In this document: piece after piece, positions 7,876-18,893 of the stretch
How positions within the stretch are numbered: the first letter of the stretch is position 1
Layout of the letters: every line of letters begins with the position of its first letter
Assembly: GCA_027665725.1 (NCBI GenBank)
Contig: JAQDDS010000001.1
Location: forward strand, 372,001 to 436,000
Length of the DNA stretch: 64,000 nt
Direction: 5' to 3'
Source of the DNA: Streptococcaceae bacterium AF77-01CM03A
Lineage (GTDB): Bacteria > Bacillota > Bacilli > Lactobacillales > Streptococcaceae
The notes under the pieces: model-generated
Database searches by the model: none
Told to the model about the DNA's origin: nothing
Seen by the model: only the letters and a program-made list of their open reading frames with translations
Translations under genes and position numbers: made by a program

Positions 7876-9438
7876 ATGCGTGTAGTTGAGTTTTTAGATA
7901 CCAGTCTCCGAGATGGTGAGCAGACGCCGGGTGTCAATTTTTCAATTAAAGAAAAGGTTGCTATAGCTAGACAGCTTGAAAAATGGGGTATTTCAGCCAT
8001 CGAAGCTGGTTTTCCAGCAGCTAGTCCAGATTCATTCACAGCTGTTCAAGAGATTGCCAAAGCCATGAAAACAACAGCAGTGACAGGCTTAGCTCGTTCT
8101 GTTAAATCTGATATTGACGCTTGTTATGAGGCACTGAAGGATGCCAAGTATCCACAAATCCATGTTTTTATTGCAACGAGTCCTATTCATCGTGAATTTA
8201 AGTTGAATAAGAGTAAAGAGGAGATATTGGAAGCTATTAAAGAGCATGTTTCCTATGCAAGGACCAAGTTTGAAGTAGTAGAATTCTCTCCAGAGGATGC
8301 GACTAGAACTGAGCTCGATTTTCTCCTACAAGTCGTTCAGACAGCGGTAGATGCAGGAGCGACCTATATCAATATTCCTGATACTGTTGGTTTTACTACA
8401 CCTGAGGAATATGGAAGTATCTTTAAATATCTGATTGAAAATGTAAAAACGGACCGTCAGATAATCTATTCCCCGCACTGTCATGATGATCTTGGAATGG
8501 CAGTGGCAAATAGCCTCGCCGCTGTCAAAAATGGAGCTGGTCGGGTCGAAGGTACTATCAATGGGATCGGGGAACGGGCAGGCAATGCGGCGCTTGAAGA
8601 AGTAGCGGTCGCTCTTAATATTCGCGAAGACTATTTCCAAGCAGAGACAAGTATCGTCCTAAACGAAACGATTAATACGTCTGAAATGGTTTCTCGCTTC
8701 TCAGGAATTCCAGTTCCAAAAAATAAGGCAGTTGTCGGAGGAAATGCCTTCTCTCACGAATCAGGAATTCACCAAGACGGTGTTCTTAAAAATCCTCTTA
8801 CCTATGAGATTATCACACCTGAACTGGTGGGTGTTAAGAGTAATAGTCTCCCACTTGGGAAATTATCTGGTCGCCATGCCTTTGTAGAAAAACTGAGAGA
8901 ACTGGCCTTAGACTTCACAGAAGAGGATATCAAGCCACTCTTTGACAAATTCAAATCACTTGCAGATAAGAAACAAGAAGTCACTGACGCAGATATTCGA
9001 GCTCTAGTAGCTGGTACCATGGTTGAAAATCCAGAAGGGTTCCACTTCGATGATCTACAACTCCAAACTCATGCGGAAAATGATATTGAAGCGACTGTTA
9101 GCTTGGCTAATTTGGATGGTGAAAAGGTTGAATTTAATGCAACAGGACAAGGTTCGGTTGAGGCCATCTTTAACGCTATCGATAAATTCTTTAATCAATC
9201 TGTTCGCTTGGTATCCTACACCATTGATGCGGTAACAGACGGGATTGATGCTCAGGCACGTGTCTTAGTTACTGTTGAAAACAGAGATACTGAAACTATC
9301 TTTAATGCAGCAGGTCTTGATTTTGATGTGTTGAAAGCATCAGCTATTGCTTATATCAATGCCAATACTTTTGTTCAAAAAGAGAATACTGGCGAGATCG
9401 GCCCAAATCTTTCCTACCGTGACATGCCTAGTGTTTAA
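7876..9438 (+). CDS. leuA: 2-isopropylmalate synthase
   Basis: LeuA condenses acetyl-CoA with 2-oxoisovalerate, the first committed step of leucine synthesis and the usual target of leucine feedback inhibition. The 520-residue protein has an N-terminal DRE-TIM domain (DTSLRDGEQTPG at 8-19, metal-binding HCHDD near residue 200), a linker, and a C-terminal LeuA allosteric domain from about 390. I chose the ATG at 7876 (RBS AAGGGAGAA); the in-frame ATG at 7837 lies inside the attenuator terminator. It is the first structural gene of leuA-leuB-DUF1294-leuC-leuD. Confidence 0.96.
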   Translation: MRVVEFLDTSLRDGEQTPGVNFSIKEKVAIARQLEKWGISAIEAGFPAASPDSFTAVQEIAKAMKTTAVTGLARSVKSDIDACYEALKDAKYPQIHVFIATSPIHREFKLNKSKEEILEAIKEHVSYARTKFEVVEFSPEDATRTELDFLLQVVQTAVDAGATYINIPDTVGFTTPEEYGSIFKYLIENVKTDRQIIYSPHCHDDLGMAVANSLAAVKNGAGRVEGTINGIGERAGNAALEEVAVALNIREDYFQAETSIVLNETINTSEMVSRFSGIPVPKNKAVVGGNAFSHESGIHQDGVLKNPLTYEIITPELVGVKSNSLPLGKLSGRHAFVEKLRELALDFTEEDIKPLFDKFKSLADKKQEVTDADIRALVAGTMVENPEGFHFDDLQLQTHAENDIEATVSLANLDGEKVEFNATGQGSVEAIFNAIDKFFNQSVRLVSYTIDAVTDGIDAQARVLVTVENRDTETIFNAAGLDFDVLKASAIAYINANTFVQKENTGEIGPNLSYRDMPSV

Positions 9439-9449
9439 AGGAGAATTCT

Positions 9450-10487
9450 ATGACAAAGAAAATAGTTACCCTAGCAGGCGACGGAATTGGACCAGAAATC
9501 ATGGAAGCTGGTTTAGAAGTTCTTGCATCGATAGCCGAAAAAACGGGATTTGACTTTGAGATAGACAGACGACCATTTGGAGGTGCAGGTATTGATGCTA
9601 CAGGACATCCATTACCAGATGAAACTTTAAAGGCTGCTAGAGAAGCAGATGCTATTCTCCTAGCAGCTATCGGTAGTCCTCAGTATGATGATGCTCCTGT
9701 TCGCCCTGAACAAGGACTATTGGCTCTCCGCAAGGAACTAAATCTCTATGCTAATATTCGTCCGGTAAAGATATTTGAGAGTCTCAAGCACTTGTCACCG
9801 CTTAAACCAGAAAGAATTGCTAGTGTTGATTTTGTAGTAGTCCGTGAGTTGACTGGTGGCATTTACTTTGGAGAACATATCCTTGAAGAGAAAAAAGCGC
9901 GTGATATCAACGATTATAGTTACGAGGAAGTCGAGCGGATTATTCGTAAGGCCTTTGAAATTGCTAGAAGCCGGAGAAAAATCCTCACCAGTATTGATAA
10001 GCAAAATGTTTTGGCGACATCGAAACTCTGGAGGAAAGTATCTGAAGAAGTCGCGAAAGATTTCCCTGATGTAGAACTGGAGCATCAGCTAGTCGACTCG
10101 GCTTCCATACTCATGATTACAAATCCAGCCAAGTTTGATGTTATCGTGACAGAGAATCTTTTTGGAGATATCTTATCTGATGAATCAAGCGTTCTATCTG
10201 GTACACTTGGAGTTATGCCATCGGCTAGTCACTCTGAAAATGGACCGAGCCTTTATGAACCGATTCATGGTTCAGCACCTGATATAGCTGGTCAGGGTAT
10301 TGCCAATCCCATTTCTATGATTTTATCAGTTGCAATGATGCTTCGAGATAGTTTTGGACGTTATGAGGATGCGGAGCGTATCGAGCGTGCTGTTGAGGCA
10401 AGTCTAGCTGCAGGTATTTTAACGAGGGATTTAGGAGGACAGGCTTCGACCAAGGAAATGACGGAAGCCATCATTGAAAGACTATGA
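9450..10487 (+). CDS. leuB: 3-isopropylmalate dehydrogenase
   Basis: LeuB oxidatively decarboxylates 3-isopropylmalate with NAD to 2-oxoisocaproate. The 345-residue protein has the typical start (VTLAGDGIGPEIM), the substrate-binding arginine region, ELTGGIYFG, the metal-binding stretch VTENLFGDILSDESS, and the NAD-binding EPIHGSAPDIAGQGIANP. It lies 11 bases after leuA behind AAAGGAGA, and its stop overlaps the start of the next gene (ATGA), indicating translational coupling. Confidence 0.96.
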   Translation: MTKKIVTLAGDGIGPEIMEAGLEVLASIAEKTGFDFEIDRRPFGGAGIDATGHPLPDETLKAAREADAILLAAIGSPQYDDAPVRPEQGLLALRKELNLYANIRPVKIFESLKHLSPLKPERIASVDFVVVRELTGGIYFGEHILEEKKARDINDYSYEEVERIIRKAFEIARSRRKILTSIDKQNVLATSKLWRKVSEEVAKDFPDVELEHQLVDSASILMITNPAKFDVIVTENLFGDILSDESSVLSGTLGVMPSASHSENGPSLYEPIHGSAPDIAGQGIANPISMILSVAMMLRDSFGRYEDAERIERAVEASLAAGILTRDLGGQASTKEMTEAIIERL

Positions 10488-10753
10488 AGATAAATCAAGG
10501 AATTACTTTTGCTATTTTGATTTGGAATCTATTGGTATTTATGATTTATGGTATTGATAAATCTAAAGCAAAAAGAGGTGCTTGGCGCATCCCTGAAAAA
10601 TATTTATTATCATTTGCATTCTTGTGTGGTGGCTTTGGTGCCTGGTTAGCAGGAATCACCTTTCATCACAAGACTAGAAAATGGTATTTTAAAACGGTTT
10701 GGTTCCTAGGAATAGTGACTACCCTAGTAGCTTTGTATTTGATATGGAGGTAA
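10484..10753 (+). CDS. DUF1294 membrane protein embedded in leu operon
   Basis: This 89-residue protein has three hydrophobic segments (about 6-24, 45-60 and 68-87) and the DUF1294 pattern YGIDKSKAKRGAWRIPE followed by GGFGAWLAG and FHHKTRKWYF. Its ATG overlaps the leuB stop by 4 bases, and leuC starts 3 bases after its stop, so it is clearly co-transcribed. DUF1294 has no established function; here it interrupts the usual leuB-leuC order. A link to leucine metabolism or transport is only inference from position. Confidence 0.85.
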   Translation: MKINQGITFAILIWNLLVFMIYGIDKSKAKRGAWRIPEKYLLSFAFLCGGFGAWLAGITFHHKTRKWYFKTVWFLGIVTTLVALYLIWR

Positions 10754-10756
10754 TGG

Positions 10757-12139
10757 ATGGCAGGAAAATCGATTTTTGATAAATTATGGGACCTCCATGT
10801 GATTACAGGAGAAGAAGGACAGCCTCAACTCATGTATGTAGATCAGCACTATATTCATGAGGTGACCAGTCCTCAAGCTTTTCAAGGATTACGAGATGCA
10901 GGGCGTAGATTGAGAAGACCAGATTTAACATTTGGTACCTTTGACCACAATGTTCCAACGGTAAATATTTACGATATTCGAGATGTAATCTCGAAAGCAC
11001 AGATTGATAAGTTGGCAGAAAATGTTGAGGAATTCGGGATTGAACATGCGGCCCACGGTTCTGAAAAACAAGGCATCGTTCACATGGTTGGTCCAGAAAC
11101 AGGACGAACACAACCAGGAAAATTTATCGTCTGTGGAGATAGCCATACGGCGACCCATGGAGCTTTTGGAGCGATTGCTTTCGGAATTGGGACCAGTGAG
11201 GTCGAGCATGTCTTTGCTACTCAAACCATTTGGCAGGTTAAACCCAAGAAAATGTTGGTGGAATTCACTGGAGTTCCTCAAAAAGGAGTTTATGCCAAAG
11301 ATTTCATTCTAGCCTTGATTGCCAAATACGGCGTTGCTTGTGGTGTTAGTTACGTGGTGGAGTATCGAGGTCAGGCTATTGATGCCTTGAGCATGGAAGA
11401 GCGAATGACCATCTGCAATATGTCCATAGAGTTTGGGTCCAAGATGGGAATTATGAATCCAGACCAGACCACCTATGACTATCTTAAGGGGCGCGAGTGT
11501 GTCCCAAAGGATTTTGACGCAGCAGTTACTGATTGGAAAAGGCTTGTTAGCGACGACGATGCTGTTTATGACAAGGTGATTCGTATGGATGTTTCTGAAT
11601 TAGCACCTATGGTGACTTGGGGAACCAATCCTGCCATGGGAGTTGACTTTGAAACTAGCTTCCCAGAAATAAAAGATATGAATGATGAACGTGCTTATCA
11701 TTACATGGATTTACAGCCAGGTCAGAAACCAGCAGATATCGAACTTGGTTATGTCTTTATCGGTTCTTGTACCAACGCTAGACTTAGTGATTTGCAACTA
11801 GCAGCTCGGTTTGTAGAAGGGAAGAAGATCGCTCCAAATTTGACGGCTATCGTGGTACCTGGTTCTCGACCAGTCAAGCGAGCTGCTGAAAAGCTGGGCT
11901 TGGATAAGATTTTCCAAGATGCTGGCTTTGAGTGGAGAGATCCAGGTTGCTCTATGTGTCTAGGGATGAATCCTGACAAGGTACCAGATGGTGTTCACTG
12001 CGCGTCAACTAGCAATCGTAACTTTGAAGATAGGCAGGGATTTGGAGCGAAGACTCATCTTTGCAGTCCAGCAATGGCAGCTGCCGCAGCTATCGCAGGA
12101 CGTTTCGTAGACGTTCGGCAAATGCCAGAGGCCCAGTAA
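10757..12139 (+). CDS. leuC: 3-isopropylmalate dehydratase, large subunit
   Basis: LeuC with LeuD isomerises 2- to 3-isopropylmalate using a [4Fe-4S] cluster. At 460 residues it matches the bacterial family length. The three cluster cysteines are C338 (GSCTNARL) and C398/C401 ([10 protein letters not shown]); [13 protein letters not shown] lies near 129-141. The ribosome site GGAGGTAATGG overlaps the end of the preceding gene. leuD follows after 9 bases. Confidence 0.96.
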   Translation: MAGKSIFDKLWDLHVITGEEGQPQLMYVDQHYIHEVTSPQAFQGLRDAGRRLRRPDLTFGTFDHNVPTVNIYDIRDVISKAQIDKLAENVEEFGIEHAAHGSEKQGIVHMVGPETGRTQPGKFIVCGDSHTATHGAFGAIAFGIGTSEVEHVFATQTIWQVKPKKMLVEFTGVPQKGVYAKDFILALIAKYGVACGVSYVVEYRGQAIDALSMEERMTICNMSIEFGSKMGIMNPDQTTYDYLKGRECVPKDFDAAVTDWKRLVSDDDAVYDKVIRMDVSELAPMVTWGTNPAMGVDFETSFPEIKDMNDERAYHYMDLQPGQKPADIELGYVFIGSCTNARLSDLQLAARFVEGKKIAPNLTAIVVPGSRPVKRAAEKLGLDKIFQDAGFEWRDPGCSMCLGMNPDKVPDGVHCASTSNRNFEDRQGFGAKTHLCSPAMAAAAAIAGRFVDVRQMPEAQ

Positions 12140-12148
12140 GGAGAGGAT

Positions 12149-12742
12149 ATGGAAAAATTTACAGTTTATACAGGAACAACGGTTCCTCTTATGAATGATA
12201 ATATCGATACCGACCAAATCCTACCCAAACAGTTTCTGAAGTTGATTGATAAGAAAGGTTTTGGAAAATACCTCATGTATGCTTGGCGTTATCTGGATGA
12301 TCAGTATACTGAGAATCCAGACTTTGTCTTTAACCGACCTGAATATCGCAAAGCCAGTATTCTCATCACAGGAGATAATTTTGGGGCTGGTTCTTCGAGG
12401 GAACACGCGGCTTGGGCACTAGCAGACTATGGCTTTAAGGTCGTGATTGCAGGTTCTTTTGGAGATATTCATTACAATAATGAACTCAATAATGGCATGT
12501 TGCCTATTGTACAGCCTAGGGAGGTTAGAGAAAAGCTAGCCCAACTTAAACCGACCGACCAGGTAACTGTGGACTTGGAACAACAAACAATCATCTCACC
12601 AGTTGGAGAATTCACTTTCGAAATTGATAGTGAGTGGAAACATAAGCTCTTAAATGGTTTAGATGATATCGGTATTACCTTGCAGTATGAAGACTTGATT
12701 GCTGCTTACGAAAAACAACGACCGGCCTACTGGCAGGATTAG
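12149..12742 (+). CDS. leuD: 3-isopropylmalate dehydratase, small subunit
   Basis: The swivelling small subunit partners LeuC. The 197-residue protein begins with the family pattern [20 protein letters not shown] (about 12-31) and carries the [17 protein letters not shown] signature near 74-90. AGGAGAGG precedes the ATG. It is the last leucine gene; no strong terminator separates it from the next gene 26 bases later, so readthrough is likely. Confidence 0.96.
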   Translation: MEKFTVYTGTTVPLMNDNIDTDQILPKQFLKLIDKKGFGKYLMYAWRYLDDQYTENPDFVFNRPEYRKASILITGDNFGAGSSREHAAWALADYGFKVVIAGSFGDIHYNNELNNGMLPIVQPREVREKLAQLKPTDQVTVDLEQQTIISPVGEFTFEIDSEWKHKLLNGLDDIGITLQYEDLIAAYEKQRPAYWQD

Positions 12743-12768
12743 TAAAATAGAAAAGGAACTATAGAACT

Positions 12769-13548
12769 ATGACAAAACACATTCAATGGAACGGAACACT
12801 TTCTCAAGAAGGCTATGACATTTTAAAAGGTGAGGGCGGATGTATCGTTTGCCCCACAAAAGTTGGTTACATTATCATGACGAGCGATAAGGCAGGTCTT
12901 GAACGCAAATTTGAAGCTAAAGAGCGTAACCGTAACAAACCAGGTGTTGTACTTTGTGGTAGCATGGACGAGCTTCGCGCTTTAGCACAACTCAACCCAG
13001 AAATTGAAGCCTTCTACCAAAAACATTGGGATGAAGATATTCTCCTCGGTTGTATCCTTCCATGGAAAACAGAAGCCTTTGAAAAATTGAAAGCATACGG
13101 TGATGGTCGTGAAGAACTCATGACCGATGTGCGTGGAACGAGCTGTTTCGTTATCAAGTTTGGGAAAGCTGGTGAACAATTGGCGGCCAAACTTTGGGAA
13201 GAAGGCAAAATGGTATATGCTTCATCAGCTAACCCATCAGGAAAAGGAAATCGTGGTAAGGTTGAAGGAATCGGTCAACGTATCGAAGGCGCAGTGGACC
13301 TTGTCATTGAAGCAGATGACTATGTGGCATCTATCCAACCTGATAAAACAGTTGAGACTCGTTACGAGCAAGGTGTGATGGTGTCTATGGTCGATAAAGA
13401 CGGCAAACTCATTCCAGAACAAGGTGGAGCACGTTCAACTTCACCAGCGCCAGTTGTTATCCGTAAAGGACTGGATATTGATAAAATCATGATGCATCTG
13501 TCAGACACCTTTAACTCATGGGACTACCGTCAGGGTGAGTATTATTAA
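12769..13548 (+). CDS. YrdC/Sua5-like domain protein, diverged
   Basis: The 259-residue protein resembles the YrdC/Sua5 (TsaC) fold that makes threonylcarbamoyl-AMP for tRNA t6A. Supporting patterns are KERNRNKPGVVLC (compare K-R-x3-KP), SFVIKF-like strand order, and YASSANPSGKGNRGK (compare SANxSG). However, the nucleotide-pocket motif PTDT-x-YGL is replaced by CPTKVGYIIM, so this may be a paralogue with another substrate. It follows leuD by 26 bases behind AAAAGGAAC and ends at a strong terminator, probably as the tail of the leu transcript. Confidence 0.7.
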   Translation: MTKHIQWNGTLSQEGYDILKGEGGCIVCPTKVGYIIMTSDKAGLERKFEAKERNRNKPGVVLCGSMDELRALAQLNPEIEAFYQKHWDEDILLGCILPWKTEAFEKLKAYGDGREELMTDVRGTSCFVIKFGKAGEQLAAKLWEEGKMVYASSANPSGKGNRGKVEGIGQRIEGAVDLVIEADDYVASIQPDKTVETRYEQGVMVSMVDKDGKLIPEQGGARSTSPAPVVIRKGLDIDKIMMHLSDTFNSWDYRQGEYY

Positions 13549-13554
13549 GACAGT

Positions 13555-13588
13555 AAAAAATAGAGAGCTGGTAGACTCTCTATTTTTT
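13555..13588 (+). terminator. Terminator after the YrdC-like gene
   Basis: TAGAGAG (13561-13567), extended by upstream A's, pairs with CTCTCTA (13576-13582), followed by TTTTTT. A-run and T-run flank the stem. It ends the leu-region transcript. Confidence 0.9.
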
Positions 13589-13603
13589 ATGAAATTATAA
13601 GTA

Positions 13604-13616
13604 AAATCCGAACATA
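13604..13616 (+). promoter_or_regulatory. PurBox upstream of guaC
   Basis: AAATCCGAACATA (from 13604) matches the lactococcal/streptococcal PurR box AWWWCCGAACWWT at 12 of 13 positions. Its centre is about 65 bases upstream of the predicted start of transcription, in the range where PurR activates purine genes in Lactococcus. Confidence 0.7.
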
Positions 13617-13639
13617 ATAATTTTAATGTTTCAAAATAA

Positions 13640-13668
13640 TTGACAAAAACTTTACCTTAGTTTATAAT
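13640..13668 (+). promoter_or_regulatory. guaC promoter (consensus SigA)
   Basis: TTGACA (13640-13645), 17 bases, TATAAT (13663-13668): a perfect consensus promoter. Transcription should start near 13675, leaving a leader of about 70 bases that contains two small hairpins (ACGTC/GACGT at 13680-13695; ATGC-GAAA-GCAT at 13700-13711). Confidence 0.9.
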
Positions 13669-13745
13669 CGTTAAAGGAAACGTCGGAAAAGACGTAGCGA
13701 TGCGAAAGCATAGGAAGGTCATTATAAAAGAAACGAGACATCGAA

Positions 13746-14729
13746 ATGTTAAATGAATTTCCGATTTTTGACTATGAAGATATTCAGCTAATCCCAAATA
13801 AGTGTGTCCTTCAAAGTCGAGCAGAAGCTGATACACATGTGACCTTGGGAAAACATACCTTTAAGTTGCCAGTTGTTCCTTCTAATATGCAGACTATCTT
13901 GGATGAAGATGTTGCTGAACAGCTTGCCAAGGGTGGCTATTTCTACATCATGCACCGTTTTGATGAAGAAGGACGCATCCCTTTTGTGAAACGCATGCAT
14001 GAGAAAGGGTTAATTGCTTCTATCTCTGTTGGTGTTAAAGATTACGAGTATGATTTTGTAAGTCAATTAAAGGAAGATGCTCCAGAGTACATCACTATTG
14101 ACATCGCTCATGGACATGCCGACAGTGTGATTTCAATGATTCAGCACATCAAGAAAGAATTGCCAGATACGTTTGTCATCGCTGGTAACGTTGGTACTCC
14201 AGAAGCCGTTCGTGAACTTGAAAATGCTGGTGCAGATGCTACTAAGGTCGGAATCGGTCCAGGTAAAGTATGTATTACTAAGGTTAAAACTGGTTTTGGT
14301 ACTGGTGGTTGGCAGTTAGCAGCTCTTCGCTGGTGTGCTAAAGCTGCCCGTAAACCAATTATTGCCGATGGTGGTATCCGTACACATGGAGATATTGCTA
14401 AGTCAATCCGCTTCGGTGCAAGTATGGTTATGATTGGTTCTTTATTTGCGGGCCATATCGAAAGCCCTGGTAAAACTGTCGAAGTCGATGGTAAACAATT
14501 CAAAGAATACTATGGTTCAGCTTCAGAATATCAAAAAGGTGCTTATAAGAATGTTGAAGGTAAGAAAATTCTTCTTCCTGCCAAAGGACATTTACAAGAT
14601 ACCCTAACTGAGATGGAACAAGATTTGCAAAGTTCGATTTCTTATGCTGGAGGTCGAAAGGTAGCTGATCTTAGACATGTAGATTATGTAATCGTGAAGA
14701 ACTCTATCTGGAATGGAGATGCTCACTAA
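13746..14729 (+). CDS. guaC: GMP reductase
   Basis: GuaC deaminates GMP to IMP with NADPH, recycling guanine nucleotides. The 327-residue TIM-barrel protein carries the IMPDH/GMPR signature with catalytic Cys176 in GPGKVCITK, followed by TGFGTGGWQ and [16 protein letters not shown]. It lacks CBS domains and has the GuaC-type start [19 protein letters not shown], which separates it from GuaB. There is no clear Shine-Dalgarno sequence right before the ATG. A guanine riboswitch unit (xpt-pbuX) follows, so the region is a purine salvage cluster. Confidence 0.96.
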   Translation: MLNEFPIFDYEDIQLIPNKCVLQSRAEADTHVTLGKHTFKLPVVPSNMQTILDEDVAEQLAKGGYFYIMHRFDEEGRIPFVKRMHEKGLIASISVGVKDYEYDFVSQLKEDAPEYITIDIAHGHADSVISMIQHIKKELPDTFVIAGNVGTPEAVRELENAGADATKVGIGPGKVCITKVKTGFGTGGWQLAALRWCAKAARKPIIADGGIRTHGDIAKSIRFGASMVMIGSLFAGHIESPGKTVEVDGKQFKEYYGSASEYQKGAYKNVEGKKILLPAKGHLQDTLTEMEQDLQSSISYAGGRKVADLRHVDYVIVKNSIWNGDAH

Positions 14730-14737
14730 AAAATATC

Positions 14738-14807
14738 ATTACTTATTTATGCCATGAATAGGCGTGGCGTTTCTACAAGGTACCGTAAATACCTAACAAT
14801 GAGTAAG
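14738..14807 (+). ncRNA. Purine (guanine) riboswitch aptamer for xpt-pbuX
   Basis: The class signature is intact: P1 (TTACTT at 14740 with GAGTAA at 14801), P2 GCCAT/GTGGC with loop GAATAGGC, the conserved GTTTCTAC joint, P3 AGGTA-CCGTAAA-TACCT, and J3/1 AACAATG. The J3/1 specificity base is C, which indicates guanine or hypoxanthine rather than adenine. Ligand binding should favour the terminator at 14853 and switch off salvage genes. Confidence 0.95.
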
Positions 14808-14852
14808 TCGAAGAGAGATACAAGAGGCAGGGCTATCTGTTTCAATCTTTCC

Positions 14853-14883
14853 AAGGGACTTACGTTGTAAGTCCCTTTTTATT
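14853..14883 (+). terminator. Riboswitch expression-platform terminator
   Basis: AAGGGACTTAC (14853-14863) pairs perfectly with GTAAGTCCCTT (14867-14877) around a GTT loop, followed by TTTATTT. It lies 12 bases upstream of the xpt start. Confidence 0.93.
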
Positions 14884-14895
14884 TCGGAGGTTAAT

Positions 14896-15477
14896 GTGAA
14901 ATTACTAGAGGAACGTATTTTAAAAGATGGGAATATTCTAGGTGAGAATATTCTTAAGGTGGATTCCTTCTTGACTCACCAAGTTGATTATAAATTAATG
15001 CGTGAGATTGGTCGCACCTTTGCAGAACATTTTAAAAATGATGGTATTACCAAAGTCGTAACCATTGAAGCATCTGGAATTGCTCCAGCTCTATATGTAG
15101 CTGAACAATTAGACGTACCTATGATTTTTGCTAAGAAGGCAAAAAATATTACCATGAATGAAGGAATTTTAACTGCTGAGGTTTATTCTTTCACGAAACA
15201 AGTATCAAGTACCGTATCCATTGCAGGGAAGTTTTTATCTCCTGAAGATAAAGTATTGATTATCGATGATTTCTTGGCAAATGGCCAAGCAGCTAAAGGT
15301 TTGATTCAGATTATCGAGCAATCTGGTGCTAGAGTTGAAGCCATCGGAATTGTGATTGAAAAATCCTTCCAAGATGGCCGTCAACTGTTAGAAAAATCAG
15401 GTCATCAAGTAGTATCACTAGCGCGATTAGAGCGTTTTGAAAATGGAAAAGTTATCTTCAAGGAGGCAGACATCTAA
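14896..15477 (+). CDS. xpt: Xanthine phosphoribosyltransferase
   Basis: Xpt converts xanthine (and guanine less well) with PRPP to the nucleotide. The 193-residue protein starts [12 protein letters not shown], has [12 protein letters not shown] near 54-65, and the PRPP-binding motif [17 protein letters not shown] near 118-134. The start is GTG at 14896 after CGGAGG; the overlapping ATG at 14894 runs straight into TGA. Its stop overlaps the pbuX start (TAATGA), giving a coupled salvage-transport pair under the guanine riboswitch. Confidence 0.96.
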   Translation: MKLLEERILKDGNILGENILKVDSFLTHQVDYKLMREIGRTFAEHFKNDGITKVVTIEASGIAPALYVAEQLDVPMIFAKKAKNITMNEGILTAEVYSFTKQVSSTVSIAGKFLSPEDKVLIIDDFLANGQAAKGLIQIIEQSGARVEAIGIVIEKSFQDGRQLLEKSGHQVVSLARLERFENGKVIFKEADI

Positions 15478-16736
15478 TGAAACAACAAGAAAAACACTCA
15501 CAGGCGGCCGTTCTTGGTCTGCAACACTTGCTAGCCATGTATTCAGGTTCAATCCTAGTACCAATCATGATTGCAAGTGCTTTGGGGTATTCAGCTCAAC
15601 AGTTGACCTACCTTATCTCAACAGATATCTTTATGTGTGGGGTTGCAACTCTCTTACAATTGCAACTCAATAAACACTTCGGTGTTGGATTGCCAATCGT
15701 TCTTGGTGTAGCCTTTCAGTCTGTTGCTCCTCTTATCATGATTGGTCAGAGTCATGGTAGTGGTGCTATGTTTGGAGCCTTGATTGCATCAGGGATTTAT
15801 GTCATCCTGATTTCAGGTATCTTTTCTAAGGTTGCCAATCTGTTCCCTGCTATCGTAACTGGTTCTGTTATCACAACTATCGGATTAACTTTGATTCCTG
15901 TTGCTATTGGAAATATGGGAAATAACGTAGAAAAACCAACTGGTCAAAGTTTAGCCTTGGCAATGATTACAGTTCTCATTATTCTTTTGGTTAATATCTT
16001 TACAAAAGGATTTATCAAATCTATTTCGATTTTGATTGGTTTAATTGCAGGTACGATTATCGCTGCAACTATGGGCTTGGTTGATTTTTCTCCAGTAGCA
16101 GAAGCTCCACTTGTTCATATTCCAACTCCATTCTATTTCGGTGCTCCACAATTTGAGATCTCATCTATTGTCATGATGTGTATCATCGCTACTGTATCAA
16201 TGGTAGAATCAACAGGTGTATATCTTGCTCTTTCTGATATCACAAAAGATCCAATTGATAGCACTCGACTTCGTAATGGATATCGTGCTGAAGGTCTTGC
16301 TGTGTTACTTGGTGGACTTTTCAATACATTCCCTTATACAGGATTTTCACAAAATGTAGGTTTGGTGAAACTTTCAGGTATTCGTACACGTCTACCAATC
16401 TATTACGCAGCAGGATTCCTCATCTTGCTCGGTCTCTTGCCTAAGTTTGGTGCCTTGGCACAGATTATCCCAAGCCCTGTCCTTGGTGGAGCTATGCTCG
16501 TCATGTTCGGTTTTGTTTCTCTGCAAGGGATGCAAATCTTAGCGCGTGTAGACTTCGAACATAATGAACACAATTTCCTTATTGCAGCAGTTTCTATTTC
16601 CGCTGGGGTTGGATTAAACGGAAGCAACCTCTTCAATACTTTACCGACTGAACTACAAATGTTCTTCTCAAATGGTATTGTCATTGCGAGTGCTGTAGCC
16701 ATTATCTTGAATGCTATTTTGAATCGTAAAAAATAA
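15477..16736 (+). CDS. pbuX: Xanthine permease (NCS2 family)
   Basis: This 419-residue NCS2 transporter imports xanthine for Xpt. It has about 12-14 hydrophobic segments, the N-terminal signature LGLQHLLAMYSGSILVP near 14-30, and the family motif near TGFSQNVGLVKLSGI (about 285-299). It overlaps xpt by one base and shares its riboswitch. A terminator follows directly. Confidence 0.95.
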   Translation: MKQQEKHSQAAVLGLQHLLAMYSGSILVPIMIASALGYSAQQLTYLISTDIFMCGVATLLQLQLNKHFGVGLPIVLGVAFQSVAPLIMIGQSHGSGAMFGALIASGIYVILISGIFSKVANLFPAIVTGSVITTIGLTLIPVAIGNMGNNVEKPTGQSLALAMITVLIILLVNIFTKGFIKSISILIGLIAGTIIAATMGLVDFSPVAEAPLVHIPTPFYFGAPQFEISSIVMMCIIATVSMVESTGVYLALSDITKDPIDSTRLRNGYRAEGLAVLLGGLFNTFPYTGFSQNVGLVKLSGIRTRLPIYYAAGFLILLGLLPKFGALAQIIPSPVLGGAMLVMFGFVSLQGMQILARVDFEHNEHNFLIAAVSISAGVGLNGSNLFNTLPTELQMFFSNGIVIASAVAIILNAILNRKK

Positions 16737-16741
16737 AAATA

Positions 16742-16782
16742 AATGAGAAGTGATAGAAATATCCTTCTCATTTTCTTTTTTA
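16742..16782 (+). terminator. Terminator of xpt-pbuX
   Basis: AATGAGAAG (16742-16750) pairs with CTTCTCATT (16764-16772), followed by TTCTTTTTT. Confidence 0.88.
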
Positions 16783-16820
16783 GAGCTTGAATATTGTTTC
16801 TATAGTCCTTTTTATGGTAA

Positions 16821-18788
<1,968 letters not shown>

Positions 18789-18893
18789 TCATTACACACT
18801 AAAGAATAACTATCTTAGATTTCTTGGTCCAACTCGCAAATATAAACAAGAAATTATTTTTTAAAATTTAACAATTAGAAATTAGGGAGAACT

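Noticed and set aside
13661..13728. An apparent outer stem TTTATAAT...ATTATAAA enclosing two hairpins before guaC, resembling a three-way-junction riboswitch
   Set aside because: The left arm is the -10 element (TATAAT at 13663), so it is not transcribed from the predicted start and cannot pair in the RNA.
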